Source: Eulemur rufifrons (taxonomy: Eukaryota; Chordata; Mammalia; Primates; Lemuridae). From it: a DNA stretch of 64,000 nucleotides. The stretch is from NCBI RefSeq assembly GCF_041146395.1, contig NC_090999.1:70003001-70067000 (forward strand), read 5' to 3'. Made by a program: the position numbers and the translations under genes. Position 1 is the first letter of the stretch; each line of letters opens with the position of its first letter. This document shows, piece by piece, positions 33,601 through 47,285 of the stretch. The notes under the pieces were generated by a model, which did not search any database, had not been told where the DNA came from, and saw only the letters and a program-made list of their open reading frames with translations.

Positions 33601-36060
33601 CTATCTGTTTTAACAAATACATCAACTGCAAGCCAAAATAATTTTTGTAAGGTTACAATTAAAAGTGAGGAGGCAGTCTAATTTCCTTATCTGCATAAGG
33701 TAAAACTCTTATACTCAATATTCCTGTCAATTGAGGAAAAAACTTTTTAAAAACCTTAGACGTAGCATCATTCATATGGTAAAAAAAGAAATATTTTAAG
33801 TAAAAGAAATAAGGACTTTATTCATTAATCAAAAAACCACCTCAGATACGGATTGCTAAATTTAGTAAAATAATTCTGCTAAGACAGTATCTAATACGAT
33901 GTTCAACTGTCTTTCCTTCTCAACCTGACAAAGTCTGCGAGGGCAACTCTTTTGGGAAATTCTGGCATCCTTCTTGACAAGTTGATTGGGCAGGAACTCA
34001 GGACTTCCCTCTGTCAGAGGTTCCTGTGGGCTGAGTTGCAGGGGAAGCTCATGGAAGGGCAGAAACGGTGGGCAAATCTCACACTGTATTACCACTTACT
34101 TATATTTCCCAAAAGCAACTCACCTTTAAAATGAAGTAATCTTATTTCCTCCCATTCTGCATGGGAGACCCTTGGTGAGATATGTTTTAAAAAATAATAG
34201 TTTAGAGCCCCATGACAAAATGAGGAGTTTGCTGGCAGACATGGAAGACAGACTCAAGGAGAAATACAGTCCAGACATTGACAATGAAGAAGTTGTCTTT
34301 CATAGTCTTTTCCTTTTTAAATAGCATCTAAGTGATTACATAACAACCTATATCATAAGACTAATGAAGTTGCTTCAGTAAATTTGGGAAATAGAAAATG
34401 AATAAAAGATTATCAGCACCAAATTGAATTTCCATAATATTGAGCTAATTATACAAAAAGCAAATTTATAAATGATAACTGGCATCCCTTTCCCTAAATC
34501 TGCATGCCTCCAGAATTACATGGGTGATAAATATATTATATGAACCGTAACCTTTTAATAAATAAAATGTATCTCAAATATGTTATAAATTGCTATGTTT
34601 AACTTAGTTTTTTAAACTTTAAATCAATGTAGTATTTTCCCTTGATCCATATACTGCTAAATAAAAAGGAAGTATTCACACTAAAAAATGAAAAAATTTC
34701 CTCATAGCCTATTCGACAATAGAATACAAAAATGTTAATACTTCTCTCCTTTTTTTTATTACTTAATAGCTAATAAAAGGATGTTTTAACTTAGATTTTG
34801 AATCTTTAAAGAACACTAAACACTGATTGAGTTGTAACACAAAATGTTCTAATCATATGGCACAAAGTCTCTAAATAGAAATATATGTTTATATTAAAAC
34901 AAAATTTTACCTGATTTAAAAATGCAAGGTTATCATTGCCCCCTTCTGGCTTCTTATTCAAATGACAATTCCTACTACTACTAGTATATCACACAGTACA
35001 TTCCATGCCATAAAGCAGTAAGTATGAAACCAAAAAACAATCTATAGTGCCAAATGCAAAAAGGAATAGGTAAGGATAGACATCACCCATGAGAGCTGAA
35101 GAGTCAGAGTTAGAGAGACCTCTACTAGTATTTGGCTCACATGGACACATTAATGAAGGCCTAATACTTAACAGGAATATACAATCGTTGACATGTAATT
35201 TCATTTTTCAGCTATTTCTTCTTTCTCTTCTTTTCTCATAGCCCCTCTCCCTTCCATAAACACACAGCTTCTCAAAGAACTCAAGAAAAGAGTGAGTTTA
35301 ACCACACCCACTGGAAAACTAAACTGTCATCCTGCAGGTCAGAAGGAAGAACTTCCAGAGATGGTCTACCACTGCCACTCCCCTAAACTTCGTCATGGTC
35401 CCTAGAAACATCAACAAAGTCCAGTGTCTGCAAATGAAAACAAAGGTTATGGCATAAATTCATCTCTGTGTGATCAGAGACTTGATGCCATAATGTTACC
35501 CTTCCATGTGCAATAGAACATACACACACATACACACACCCCTTTGGGTAAATCTTACAGACTAATGCTGTGATCTCTTAATTCCTGCAAAGGAAGTCAG
35601 AATTATTCTTCTTTTATCCTTAAATTTCTAAAAAAAACCAAACAGAAAAACTAATTCTAGGTTCACTCTTAAATACTGAAACTAGATCTAGTAGGGCTGA
35701 GGCATAACAAACAATAAAAACACATCAGTCTAGTTCTTATCCACATTGTAAAATACATAGGTTCAATCTGAACACTTTTGTATATGTGTGTCTTATTTAT
35801 TGCTACTCTAGAGAGTTGGAACCGCATAAGTTTTGCTGCTTGCGAGTCTCTCTCCACCCCAAGGGAGAGAAGTTGCTGCAGAATTGTATTTAGGATTATT
35901 TCTTGTTGCAACTACATCATTATCTGAAGGTGGCTCCTATTCTAGAATGCCACTCGTGAGCCTTTTTGAACGTCGTGAGAACATCACATCCTGTGCAATG
36001 TGAACTTAATTTTTAAAATTGGTTCTCAAAATATTCATCAGGGAGGTATTCAGAAATTAG
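33601..36060. other. sequence without a gene
   Basis: AT-rich. Small GC-richer parts at 33900-34080 and 35230-35420 hold no recognisable protein. CA-rich spots at 35519-35540. Confidence 0.5.
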
Positions 36061-36112
36061 TGAGTCTCTCTCTCTCTCTCTCTCTCTCCCTCTCGCTCTT
36101 TCTCTCTCTCTC
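36061..36112. repeat. (TC)n microsatellite
   Basis: A CT run of about 50 bases with three interruptions. The complement is a long polypurine GA tract that could adopt triplex structure. Confidence 0.9.
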
Positions 36113-36578
36113 ATTACTTCTTTTAAGTAAAAGAACCTTGACACGATTACTCCCAGAAAATAGATAGAAACTATTCAACTTTAGGAAAGATTAATTTGTT
36201 GCAAAAAGATTCTATAGGAGATAACTTAGATAACTGATGATACACTGTAGAAAGCTCATTCTCCATTTCTATCTCTTTAAGGAATTCACATAATAAAAAA
36301 TATTGTGTGTACATTCAAATCATATGTTACTAGAATATATATTCTACCTTACAGTTCACATACACTTAACCATCATAACTGGTATTGTCCTTTTAAGTCC
36401 GGTATAACGCACAGCCTGGGCCCTAAGGATATAAGCAGCTCTCAGCAGGTAAAATTTATGTTTACATTGCAGTTGTGAGGGGAAGAGAGCAGTGTCAGAC
36501 TCTATTGTCCTGAGCAGCATTCCACATTATCAGTCTTGACAGTACACACTTTCTATGATGTCCTGGTGTGTGTTTCAG

Positions 36579-36679
36579 GAACAGCTCAGCGTGAGAGTTC
36601 TCAGGACTCTTAAGGCACATTTGGCATCCCCTAACCAGGTGGACATGGTCATGTTTGCACTCATCCTGCAAACTTCAGG
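36579..36679 (+). other. candidate internal exon, 101 bp
   Basis: A 3' splice-like sequence TGGTGTGTGTTTCAG ends at 36578, and a near-consensus donor GTAAGG starts at 36680. Of the three frames between them, one is open throughout: it starts EQLSVRVLRTLKAH and later reads NQVDMVMFALILQTSG. The other two frames have stops. The peptide is not one I recognise, and the pyrimidine tract is weak. It could be an exon of a coding or long non-coding RNA, or chance. Confidence 0.22.
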
Positions 36680-36689
36680 GTAAGGAGAG

Positions 36690-38105
36690 AAATAATAAAA
36701 GCAAAGGATAGTTATTGTTTAGAATGTATATGCAACCTTGAAAAACAGACTTCTCTTTTCTAATACCTGATAAATTTAGCTTAAGGGGGTTCAACGTCAC
36801 TGTATGCTCATGGTATAAAGCTCAGGATTGTATCACTTAGAGTGATACCTGATGTGCAAATTCAAGCTTTTTTTTTTTTTTTAAGAGTTTACTGATAAAG
36901 TGTTTAGTCTGAAGAGCAGTAAATCCAGCCTGCATGTAGAATGACAGATAATAATGAGCTTTCAGGAATTCTAGAGAGTTTGCTGAATAAGGAATTATTT
37001 GTAGTCTCTTGTCAACCTCTGTCTGTACAACCATATTCAAAAATATAAGAAGGAAGAAAAGAAGGCAACGGAATGGCCTCTGTTTCATGACCTCAGAGCA
37101 AAAGAAACAGTTATGGCTTTGGGGTGAGGGGTGCAAACAGCAGAGTGTGTCATCAATCACAACCTTTTTCTGAACAAAAAGATTTGTGAATTAAATACAT
37201 TAGAATGTCCTGCTTTCTTGCTGCTACAAAAATGCATTTTCCTACACAATGTCTTCTATAAGGAAATAGGTAGAAGGATTCAGAAGCTGTAAATTCTGCA
37301 TTTCTCTTCACCCAGCAGAGAGACAACACAATACCTAATTGTAATGTGATTTAAATTTCTATATGAGAGCTTCAGTTTTCTGTATTTAATTTCATCTGCC
37401 ATAAAGCAATCAGAAATACTGTTTAACTTCTATAATGACCAATGAAGTGTGTGATCTCATCAGCTTTTGTTCACAAAATAGTTAAGAAAATAGAACACAT
37501 GCAAAAAAATCTGCTGATTTAGGTATAACAGCTACTACATGTCTATGACAGTTATTCATTTATTGTTTATCACACATTTCTTCTAAAATATTCATAAACA
37601 AAACTAGTTTCCAAGTTATCATTTTCTACAGAGCCCCAAGGGGGAAAAAAAAGTACACTTTGAGTATTAATAGTCTTTAAAGTCCTGAAAAATATAAATA
37701 TAAAATTTTAAAAAATGGTAATATCTCAATTTTATTTCTTATAGACATGGTCTAAGAATAAACATTACCCACATGTGGGATACTCTAAAGAGTCAAAGGT
37801 GTAGTTTACCAGGATCAAATCAACTTGTACCCTCTAAAACTTACAGCTTTAGAGAGTTCTGGGATGCCCAAATGGGACAGAGGTACATTATTGAGTACAT
37901 TCTGATTTTTATAAATTTGTAGTCCCTCCTCACTCATTTTCTATATTATTTGAATGCATTTAAATTCACACAGTTCAAAGTTTGAGCAAAGATGAGACAC
38001 TGTGCATATTTAAAGAGAAAAATCACAAATCACAGACTATGCTAAAGACCCTTGTTCCCTGATCCTAGTGCCATCACAGAGAGGCCATTACATGAGATTA
38101 ACAGA
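36690..38105. other. AT-rich sequence without a recognised feature
   Basis: T run at 36868-36883. No gene or nameable repeat. Confidence 0.5.
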
Positions 38106-38109
38106 ATTG

Positions 38110-38240
38110 ACACCTGACTGGCAGTCAGAAAATCTGGAATCTATCACGAATTCTAGTGAGCCATCTAATGGTCTTGGCCAACTACCTTAATCTGGGTTTA
38201 TCACTTATTCTCTATCGGATAAATTAGACAGATTAATCTT
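38110..38240 (+). mobile_element. possible MIR fragment
   Basis: 'gactggcagtcagaaaatctggaatctatc' then 'ggtcttggccaactaccttaatctgggtttatc' resembles sense MIR (GGAGTCAGACTGCC..., CCTTGGGCAAGTTACTTAACCTC...). Decayed. Confidence 0.45.
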
Positions 38241-38269
38241 TGAATTTCTAACCTTTTTTTGTTTTTGGT

Positions 38270-38720
38270 TATCCACATATTAATTCCTTGATAATAGCAA
38301 TTGTCTCTTCTTGGGGGGAAGAAGCCATGCTTCCCCTATCCTCATTTCATGTGGTTTTGCCAGAGGCAGTGCTGACACCTCCCAACCCTCCCAGCCTGAC
38401 CCATCAGTACCTTCCACTCTTTGTGCTGAAGCAATTATTTCAGGGATGGACATGTGACCCAAGTTAGCCCAGTAAGAGTCAATTTCAAGAATTTTGCTGA
38501 CATTATTTAACATACCACTTAGTTTCTGTAGGTTGTTAGATTTTAGAATGTTAAAACAAAACTTTTGAGACAATATCAAACATAACCTGGAGTGAGCTAA
38601 CTTGAACAGAAGACAAAAAAGGAAAGCAAAGCTACGAATGAAAAGAGATAATGTTTGGATACTGTCAATTGAGATCCTGAATACAGACTGACTGCAGCTA
38701 GCTAGACCATTATATGAACT
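38270..38720. repeat. decayed interspersed repeat, unclassified
   Basis: 'gggatggacatgtgacccaagttagcccagtaagagtcaatttc' is close to a phrase found in a common old mammalian repeat (GGGCACATGACCCAAGT...GCCAATCAGAGTC). I cannot name the family or the strand with confidence. Confidence 0.4.
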
Positions 38721-41520
38721 CCGTAGCTACATGAACCCCAAAATTCCAGTTTAAAAATGGAATTAAGCTAGCATTTTATTATTTATTATTTATATCTGTA
38801 ATTATCCTAAATAAAATAATCAAGAGAAGTACAAACATAGGAATTATATTATTCATATAAATCAATTCCATTGCTATACTTTGCTTAGTTCTTTGATAAA
38901 AATATACTACTACTAACTTGTTATTCATATATTTCATCAAAGGGCTACATGATAAACATGAAATTATGTCCATATTCTAAATCTATATATGTTAAATTGA
39001 TTTTATTTGTACATATTTATGTCTGATCTTGTAATAAGTCACCTTATCTAAATCATCCCACAGTATTTAAATAAACATTATGATATAAATGAATTTTCTT
39101 AATATCAGTTTTTCAGATAACTAAAAAGCTTAGCACTTTTCTCTTAATTTCTAATTTATCTTGTAAATTAACTCATGTGAAAATTATTCTCACTTACCAA
39201 TATTTGGTCTAATTCTTTGTTGGAGATCTTTTATGCATTCAATAAATTAGTCCTGTCCATCAATTTCTTTAAGTTTAGTTCAAGATCTCCATCTCCCAAA
39301 AACTCACATTCATCAGAAAAATAAAGAATTATGAATCATTCTTTCTTACTTGTTTTAAATTGGATAAAAAGGTTTCTAAGATGAAGGGATAGAACTTAAA
39401 TGAACTGAAGACATGACGAGTAGAAGGTTTGGAGAAGTGGAAGTTTTAGAACAGTAAGAAGCATATAGGAATACCTGTAGAAAGTGAAGAAAAGATTCAG
39501 AGAGGGAAAAATATAAGAATATCTTGTTGACATTGAAGTATACATTCCAATCGTACACCCAAATATCTTTAAAATATCCTCATCAACTTTGTTACTTGGT
39601 TATCTAATTTGTGAGTAGAACATATTATAATAATTAAGCCCCATATTTTGAGGAGTCCCCTACTAAGGGGATGAGGCATGGATCTTCAAACAAGGGAAGC
39701 TACAAGTTGTCCAACAATTGTGAGCATGGTCAGATATAAAAAGATGAGCTCACATTAATTTTTTCAGTTTAAATTATTTTTGGGGAACCTGAAAAATAAA
39801 CACTAAAAGTATAAGGATACAATTAAAGGAAGCTAAAATTAAAATGTATCTGATAGATACCATGAGCTAGAACTATGCAGCTGTAAAAGAATCATCTTAA
39901 TGGTAGAACAGAGGGCTTTGGCTCAAATCCTGAGGGAAGTCTTTCCTTCACTCCATCTGAACCAGCCCATTATCCCCAATATTGGTGGGCACAGTAATAG
40001 AAGCAACAACAGCAACACAAGAAGCTCCGTAGTAAATTCTGTAAGTGCACTAGAAGTGACAAGCATTAAAACAGAATCAATATCTTAACCATACAATCTC
40101 TATTCTTTAAGATATTAACAGTAGAATGAATGTGTTTCTGTATCTCACAACCAGAGGTGATAACACATATACCCACGTGATAAAAGTAATAAAGCAGCAG
40201 AATTGGTTACATAATCACTGTTCTTATTTATAAGTTTCTATGATCATATAGCAAACCTGTTGAAACACTTGCCTCTCTTCTCCAAAAGCACAAGACAATT
40301 ACAAGGGAAACTTTACCCAGGAGGGAATGCTAAATTGTATTTTAATACTAGGGTATAGGTTTTTATCAGTGGACATTGTAATCCATGCACATAAATACAC
40401 ACTGCATTTGATATAAAAATATTTTATACTCACTGATGTGTCATTATCCCGTGTTATTTATATGAGGCCCCAAATAGAAAGTAGTATAAAGCAAACAGTA
40501 ATCTATCTATAATAGCTTGTATAGTCTTCCCTTCTGGTAAGGTAGAAGTTTCCTCTATGACGGATTCTGCTAAAAGGAATTGTTATACTTTTATTGTTTA
40601 TATGATTTATTCCTTCACTGTTTTGTGGGCTTGGTTTACTGAGTCTATATACATTTTAATAACATAATTTTAAGTATGTCAGATATTATTTACTAAATTA
40701 CTCATTACTAAATTTATTACTTAAACCTAAATACATTTTAGATGGAGAAGAGCTATAAACAAACATAATATTCGATGATGCCAAATTACTACGGCCAGAT
40801 AAATACTGAATAGGACATTGTTTCCCTAGACAATACAGAAAATATTGCTACACTCTATAGATTTCCTTCTCTCCTTTTACTGTATATTAAAAGTAGCATT
40901 TTCATACTTATTTTGGTTTGTGTTTTAAATTACACCAAATAAGATATAGGTAAAATCTGCTATGTATAAACAAGAATGAGTAAAATAATGTGATAATTGT
41001 CATTATTATATTTGTTAAAACATGAAAAAAAGCCTTGTGATCATTTTTCCAAGTTTTAATATCTCACTTTGTCATCACAGTCATGTTAATAGTAAAGAAT
41101 ATGCAACATGTCCCTTGAGTTTTGCTATATTCCTATTTCACTAAGTTTTGGGTAGGAAATAGGTTTATATATTCCACAAATATGTATGCAGATTTTTCCA
41201 TGTCCTGGTACTTTGCTAGAGTAAGATAATGTTCCATCTAAACTGATGAACAGCTATGAAATTATCAATCTTTTAAGTTTAACTAGCACAGAAAAGAAAA
41301 ATGTACTGAGAATTGGAAAGACAAAATCATCACCCAATATCTGTGATTAATCACACACTCAATTTTGGAAATTTTGAAGTTATATGTTCTATAGCTTCCA
41401 CAACAAAAAAAATGATAACATTTTCTCATACCCTACATACTTTGCATTAATCTAATAAAAATGAAATGACAAAGGCCTTTGAATAAGTTAAAATTTTATA
41501 CATCCTTTTCTTGAAAGTGA
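38721..41520. other. AT-rich unique sequence
   Basis: No gene. A tRNA-like phrase at 39900-39935 (TGGTAGAACAGAGGG ... GGCTCAAATCC) recalls the head of a MIR but goes no further. Confidence 0.5.
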
Positions 41521-41667
41521 AGTGCTGTATTTATATAGATTATTTGGAATTCTTTTGCATGGGTGACATGTTTCCTTGTCCTGATTTAATAATTTATTCA
41601 ATCATTTCCTTATATCAGTATGGACTCGTGGATATTTATTTTATACTTTGGGTTATAATCTAATACT
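41521..41667 (-). mobile_element. old L1 3' UTR fragment
   Basis: 'tatttatatagattatttggaattcttttgcatgggtgacatg' and 'tggactcgtggatatttattttatactttgggttataatctaatac' match the same part of the 3' UTR as 29850-29985. Confidence 0.7.
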
Positions 41668-41905
41668 ATTGTCTTAGCTTGGGCTGCCATAACAAAATGT
41701 CATAGACTGGGTGGCTTATATAACAGAAATTTATCTTCTCACAGTTCTGGAGTCTGGGAAGTCTAAGATCAGGATGCCGGCAGAGTCATTGTCTGGTGAG
41801 GGGTCTCTCTTAGGGTTGCAGATGGCTGCCTTCCCCCTTTGTCCTCTCGTGGCCTTACCTCTGTGCTGTTGAACAGAGAGGTGATTAATTCATGTAATCT
41901 TAATA
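41668..41905 (-). mobile_element. MLT1-type MaLR LTR, partial
   Basis: 'gtcttagcttgggctgccataacaaaatgtcatagactgggtggctta', 'aacagaaatttatcttctcacagttctggagtctgg' and 'gcagatggctgccttc' are the reverse complement of the 3' part of a MaLR LTR. The rest of the LTR is missing to the right. Confidence 0.75.
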
Positions 41906-43350
41906 AGAAAAAAGATACAGACAAGATAATCAGGATTTTTTTCTGTATCTTATCAAATAATTCTATAATCAATAATTTTATGTTCTAAATAAAATTTATA
42001 TCTTTGTCATGATATACTATAATTTTAAGATTATTAAGTCTGAATTATGAACTTTATAACTGAATTCATTTCGATATTTTCAATAATTGAGCTTTTTAGT
42101 ATATTATGTCTCAGTATATTAGTTTAGTATATTATGTTTAAAAGGTAGTGCTTATAACCCCCACGTTAAATAGAAACATCTATAATAATTATATCACAGG
42201 TTCCTAAAAAAAACTTTGTGAAGAAAAAATACAGTGTCATCCACTTTGTTTTATTTTTCAGTAGAACATTTTCAGATATTAAAGTACTACCATAAAAATG
42301 AAGTGTCTCATTTTTTAAATCATCCTATATACATGAAAGGCTATTACAAATATATCATCTTAAGATGGAAACATTTAAAATCATGTGACATTACTTTTCA
42401 AACTTGTGAATGGAGAATAAATACAGTCTCTGTAAAATACCCAGTGGATAGATGTTGATATATTATAGTCACTGCCACCATCAATAACAAGTCAACAGCT
42501 GTCACGGGCCTCCTACACCCTAGTGTGAACTGAGGAACTAGATGAACCTGCAAAGTAAGACCCAAGGTGGAAGCTGTAGCCGTTTATTTACTTTCATGAC
42601 ATTCTGTTTTTCATTAAATTTGATGCTCAGATTGAGACTAGTTCCAGTATATTATGTTTGGCAATAAAGGGAGATTAGAGTTTGCACCAGATGCTGGACA
42701 AACACACACACACACAATCTTAGAGAAAACAAATATTAATAATTTTGCCTATATTGAATTGTAAAATGAAAATGATGCCTATTCCCCCAAAAGGGAGCCA
42801 AAGTTCTATAGGGCTCTAAACAAATCATTCTGTTCACCAAAGCTTGCCCCACAGAAGTATTAAGAAAGCTTTCAAGTAACACTTCATTGAGAAATGAGCG
42901 ACGGTGCTTCCAAAACTTCTATGGGGAAGCACACATTGCATTTTCAAGCTGAGCCTCAAGATAGTGCATGGAGCCATTGCTTCACAGTACCGGCTTTGCA
43001 AATTGAAATTTCCAAGTGAAAGACAGAAAAATATTGTTCTTACACATACTCATTCCGAATTCAAGAATAGCTGAGCCATTTACTAAAATTCCATAAATAA
43101 AAGCTTTACTAATGAAACTTAATTTAAAAAAATAATCTCTGGCATCTACAGCTCTTGTTTGTCTATATCAGTGTTTTTCACAATACTGAAACAAATTATT
43201 TGGCAAATGTATAAACAAATCTAATGAAGTTAGGACAGGACATTTCTTGTTGTCTCTGATATTTTTGTCTGAGGTCCCAATGCTCAACACAATGGGGAAT
43301 GATTTTCCACACTTCTAGGCCCACACTTAAAGGTTTATTATGAGATATAA
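41906..43350. other. AT-rich sequence without a gene
   Basis: A short (CA)n at 42703-42716. The stretch 42780-43060 is less AT-rich and looks unique; no repeat or gene recognised. Confidence 0.5.
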
Positions 43351-43359
43351 AAAAAAAAA

Positions 43360-44340
43360 AAAAAAAGGTCAGACACTACCATACAAGCTAAATAACAGAA
43401 GGGCAGAGATTTATTGAAGACAGAGAATTATTGAGGCAATTAGTGGAAGTAGAGAGGACTGAGACGTACTCTTTCATGCACTTCTAGCCCATTAAAATGA
43501 GCAACAAGTAAATTCCTTGGAGAGGCTGGTGGTGATGGTGGAGTAGGGTTGGTTTCCAGAGGAGAGACCTACACTTTGTTTCTAGCTGTATGTTTGCTAG
43601 TATGTAAAACATACCTGGTCCTGCTATGATATTATCACTGAGCATAATAAAAGAATATTTGGATAACTTGACATAGTGGTCTGGAGTTTGGGCAGGACAT
43701 AAACACCTGGACTTGACTCTCCCCTGAATTCTCAGGAACAGCAGTTGATTGTAGCTGCCTGTGAACTAGGACAAGGAAAGAGGAGAGTGATGAGTATGGC
43801 CTATGCTTCCAGGGTTGTTTGGGACAATGTTGCACGAATTCTAGTGACTTTATACTCTCCAACACGTCCGTTTATCTAACAGCGATTTGGCTCAGGATTT
43901 CTGCCCTCCAGCTACAGGTATTCTAGTAAAAATGCTGGAGTTATGATGTCGGACGGCAGTTTAGGGGGACATATAAGTTATTTAAATAGAATATTGCTTA
44001 TAGCATGTAATTGTTCCGTGAAGTAATCCTAAAAGGAAGAGTTTCAAAAAATACACAAAAGGGCTTCATGCAAGGGATATCCGGAGTTTGGTCATGCATC
44101 ATACAGTGCCAGATTACATCGGGCCCAAGCAAAAGGGAATTTGACCTTTCTTCTAATTCACTCTTATTCTACCCTTTGCCCCGATTCCTTTCTGAAGGAG
44201 CCAGAAATAGCAGAGAGAGTGGGAAGTAAGAACAATGAGAAGACCAAAAGGTGCAGACCATGCCCTCTCTCCGATTGCTAGTCTGAGAGTTCTAGGGGTG
44301 GCCTGAGTGACAAAGAGTGATGAGTTTGAACTGAACGAGA
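43360..44340 (-). repeat. possible LTR or other retroelement, unclassified
   Basis: An A run (about 43349-43366) is followed by GGTCAGACACTACC and then AGAGATTTATTGAAG, whose complement gives AATAAATCTC, an LTR-like polyadenylation region on the minus strand. The following 900 bp are richer in GC than the flanks. No terminal repeats found. Confidence 0.3.
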
Positions 44341-45925
44341 GGTTAACATTTTGATTCAAATTTGTTAGTTTTTAATAGCTGAAATGAAACTGTTCTAATA
44401 GCTGAAAATAAATAGAAAATCTAGGGAATATGCTTGAGATGTTGACAAAGAGAGATAAGGAATTTGGGAAAATGGGTTTAAGTGTGCAGAGGAGAAAAAA
44501 TAAAGCTATTTCCACATTGTATCCTACTAAGAACAGCATAGTAGATATCTCCTGATTGCTCAGGTTATAACATGGCTTTGAACCGATGATCTAGGTAAAG
44601 TGCTCTCAATCCCAACCACAGACCAGAGCCAGTCACTGAGAATATTTTGCTTGTTTATCAGGATATAACAAAAATAAGATAAATCTAGCAGGTTTATTCA
44701 CTTAATTTGCTCAACCTAAGTGACAAGGCTTTATTGTAAGATTATGTACTCCTTATTTTACATTTTAAATATTCTTTATGCTAAAAAATATGAGAGGGGA
44801 TAGTGGCCATATTTTTTTATTTATATTCTTCCTTGGACAAAATTAAAGTTTGTCAACCTCATGTCTATACCTATACTATTTCTCAGTATCTATTATAGTC
44901 CATTGATTTAGGATATGTTATTTAATCTGAAATTATCTAGGTAATCGTTTTGTCTTTTCTCTTCTGACTTCACTGCCTTAAAAACAACTTTTTAAAAATT
45001 TTTGATTTCATTAAATTTTTTTAAAAGGAGAGAAAGATTGTTTTAAGAATTTCTATGGAAAGATAAATTAGTTATTTAATGTTTAACAGATGAACCTCAG
45101 GTTTTTCATTCTCACCCCGCATTGACGTGTTCTTCACTGAACTGGTTCTCCTTTTCCATTAAACTGCCTAATGTTACCCTCTTCACCTCTGAAGAAGCAA
45201 ATGAAGTAGGCAGTGTATTACCATGTTTAGAGTAGTCACTCCAGAAAACAACATTTTGCATTAAGGAAAAATTCTTACTGAAAATGCCCACATCTTTGTC
45301 TTATTTCCCATTTCATTTTGTCATTTTTTCCCAGATATTAAGATTTTCATTCTTTGAGTGTGCAGAGCAATGTGGCTAATCATTTTAGACTAAGAAAACA
45401 AAATCATGTAGAGTTGAATGAGTCATTTTCAAGAATAAGCTCCAAATAGCTACTTTGCTCATCTTTGTTTCCACCAGCAATTTACTGCACAATACAGTGA
45501 TTTTTGCCAAAGTACCTTGTTGGATTGGAATAAGAAGAGAATGGGGGGCAGGAGGACTCAAAAATCCAATTTTGGATTGAATTGAATTCTGCCAGGGCAC
45601 AATCTTTATTCAAATCCTGTCTTAGGAGCACATGTTCCCTGAATGTTTCATATATTTTACAAAACTGAAATTCTCTTTCTCCACCATCCCCACTATCTTT
45701 AACAACAATCACTAGGTGCTGTCCATTCTTCTATGGGCAGTTCAAAATATCCATCAAAAAGCTTTAACTGATCAGCCCAGTGTTCATTGACCTCCTTCTT
45801 TCCTGTAATTCCACTGCATAGTCTGTCATATAAATATCTGTACCTAATTATTTGCTGTTGTGTATTTTGAGGTTATCACCACAGAGAATCCAACATTTAT
45901 ATTTTAGTTAATCTCTTTGAGGTAC
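44341..45925. other. sequence without a recognised feature
   Basis: No gene or nameable repeat. Confidence 0.5.
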
Positions 45926-45929
45926 TTTC

Positions 45930-46190
45930 CAAATATGAATTAGAACACAGGCTTTAGAGCCTCTCAGTCAGCCTCAGTTTGAATCCATGCCGACACATAT
46001 CGGTGTGTGACTTTGGACAAATGACTCAACCTTTCTGTGTTACATTTTTCTATAGATTTAAATGTGAGATAAATCTGCTTCCTACTTCATATGTTATTGA
46101 GATTTAAATGTGACAACCTATATGTAATCGAGAGCTTGGCAAATAAGAAGCACACAATAAATGCTTCTTGTTGCTGCTGTTCTCATTGTT
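45930..46190 (+). mobile_element. MIR SINE, near full length
   Basis: 'aacacaggctttagagcctctcagtcagcctcagtttgaatcc', 'gtgtgtgactttggacaaatgactcaacctttctgtg' and 'gagcttggcaaataagaagcacacaataaatgc' run through the whole MIR from the tRNA-like head to the AATAAATG tail. Confidence 0.85.
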
Positions 46191-46734
46191 AAATAGTTTC
46201 CATGTAGTTAAGCTAAACAATATTTATAATTTGCTAGAAACTTAATAGACAATTGTTACTTCTATGAAAACTCTAAGGATTCTTTAGTATATTCAATTTC
46301 TGCTCTCCTACCTGCACAAACAACATTTTTACCTACTCATATTTTTGAAAATAGAGCCTGGTCTTCATTAGTCTAGTTCTAGTAGTATGGCGTTCTGTGG
46401 ACTTTTATTCATTCCTTCAAAAAATTTGTAAAATCTCATTATACATTTTTATGTGGGTGCATATTTTATACCTATATGTTTGATCTTTTGATAATATGAA
46501 CTCCTCAAAAATAGATATTAGAAGGCCATATTGACTGTGTTTACTTAATTAATGACTTTCAAAATGTTTAAATAAGAGCAGTAATGCCAAATCTTAAAAA
46601 GAAAATGATAGTCAATATATAATTACATTCTACCATTTTTATAGGCTACTCAGCCTTAGGATGAAGGTACCCATCTCTTCCTGTTCTTTTCTGTAAGAAT
46701 TCATTTCTCTTTTCAGCAGTAAGATTTGTTCTTA

Positions 46735-46795
46735 AAGAATTATGTGTGTACCCCCTAATATTCTGAAATAAAAAAAGAAATAAAAAAGTTATAAT
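46735..46795 (+). mobile_element. very short L1 3' end
   Basis: GTACCCCCTAATATTCTGAAAT followed by A-rich sequence is nearly the reverse complement of the left part of the element at 55551-55688 (ATTTCAGAATATTATGGGGGTA). It is therefore the 3' terminus of the same L1 family in sense orientation, severely 5'-truncated. No clear target duplication. Confidence 0.5.
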
Positions 46796-47285
46796 GTTAA
46801 AAAAACCAATTATTTTTAAACATTATTTTTAAACAAAAAAGTGTTAAAGTTTGTAAATTCTGAACAATAAGAAATAGCTAAAGCAGCTCATGCTAAACTG
46901 AGAATGAGACATTACATCTCAAGGGCAAAGAATATTTTTAAGGATTCGTAGACCCAGAGATGGAGAACACAAACAAAACAAGAAAATCAGGTCTCATTTT
47001 CTCAGCAAGATAACCTCTACCTGGCGATCAGAGCCTCTCTTTTATCTGGCCTCCTTGTTTGTCTTTCTTCTTGTTCAATTTGCTTGAACACCCTTTCAAA
47101 TAGTTTTTCTCATCCTAACAGGGATAATGCAACTAACATTTCTGAAGCTCACATGCCTGCTCTGAAATAAGAATAAAAGAAAACAATGTATACGCATATA
47201 TCTCTTTCTCCTTTTATGAATGTAGATTAAAAGAACAGAAGGCTTACAGTATGGGAGATGTTTATGGCCCCTGTTCCATGCATCA
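46796..47285. other. AT-rich sequence without a recognised feature
   Basis: TTATTTTTAAACA is repeated in tandem at 46810-46835. Confidence 0.5.

Noticed and set aside
39895..39940. tRNA-like phrase with A-box and B-box similarity
   Set aside because: No acceptor stem or cloverleaf can be formed. Best read as a worn SINE head.
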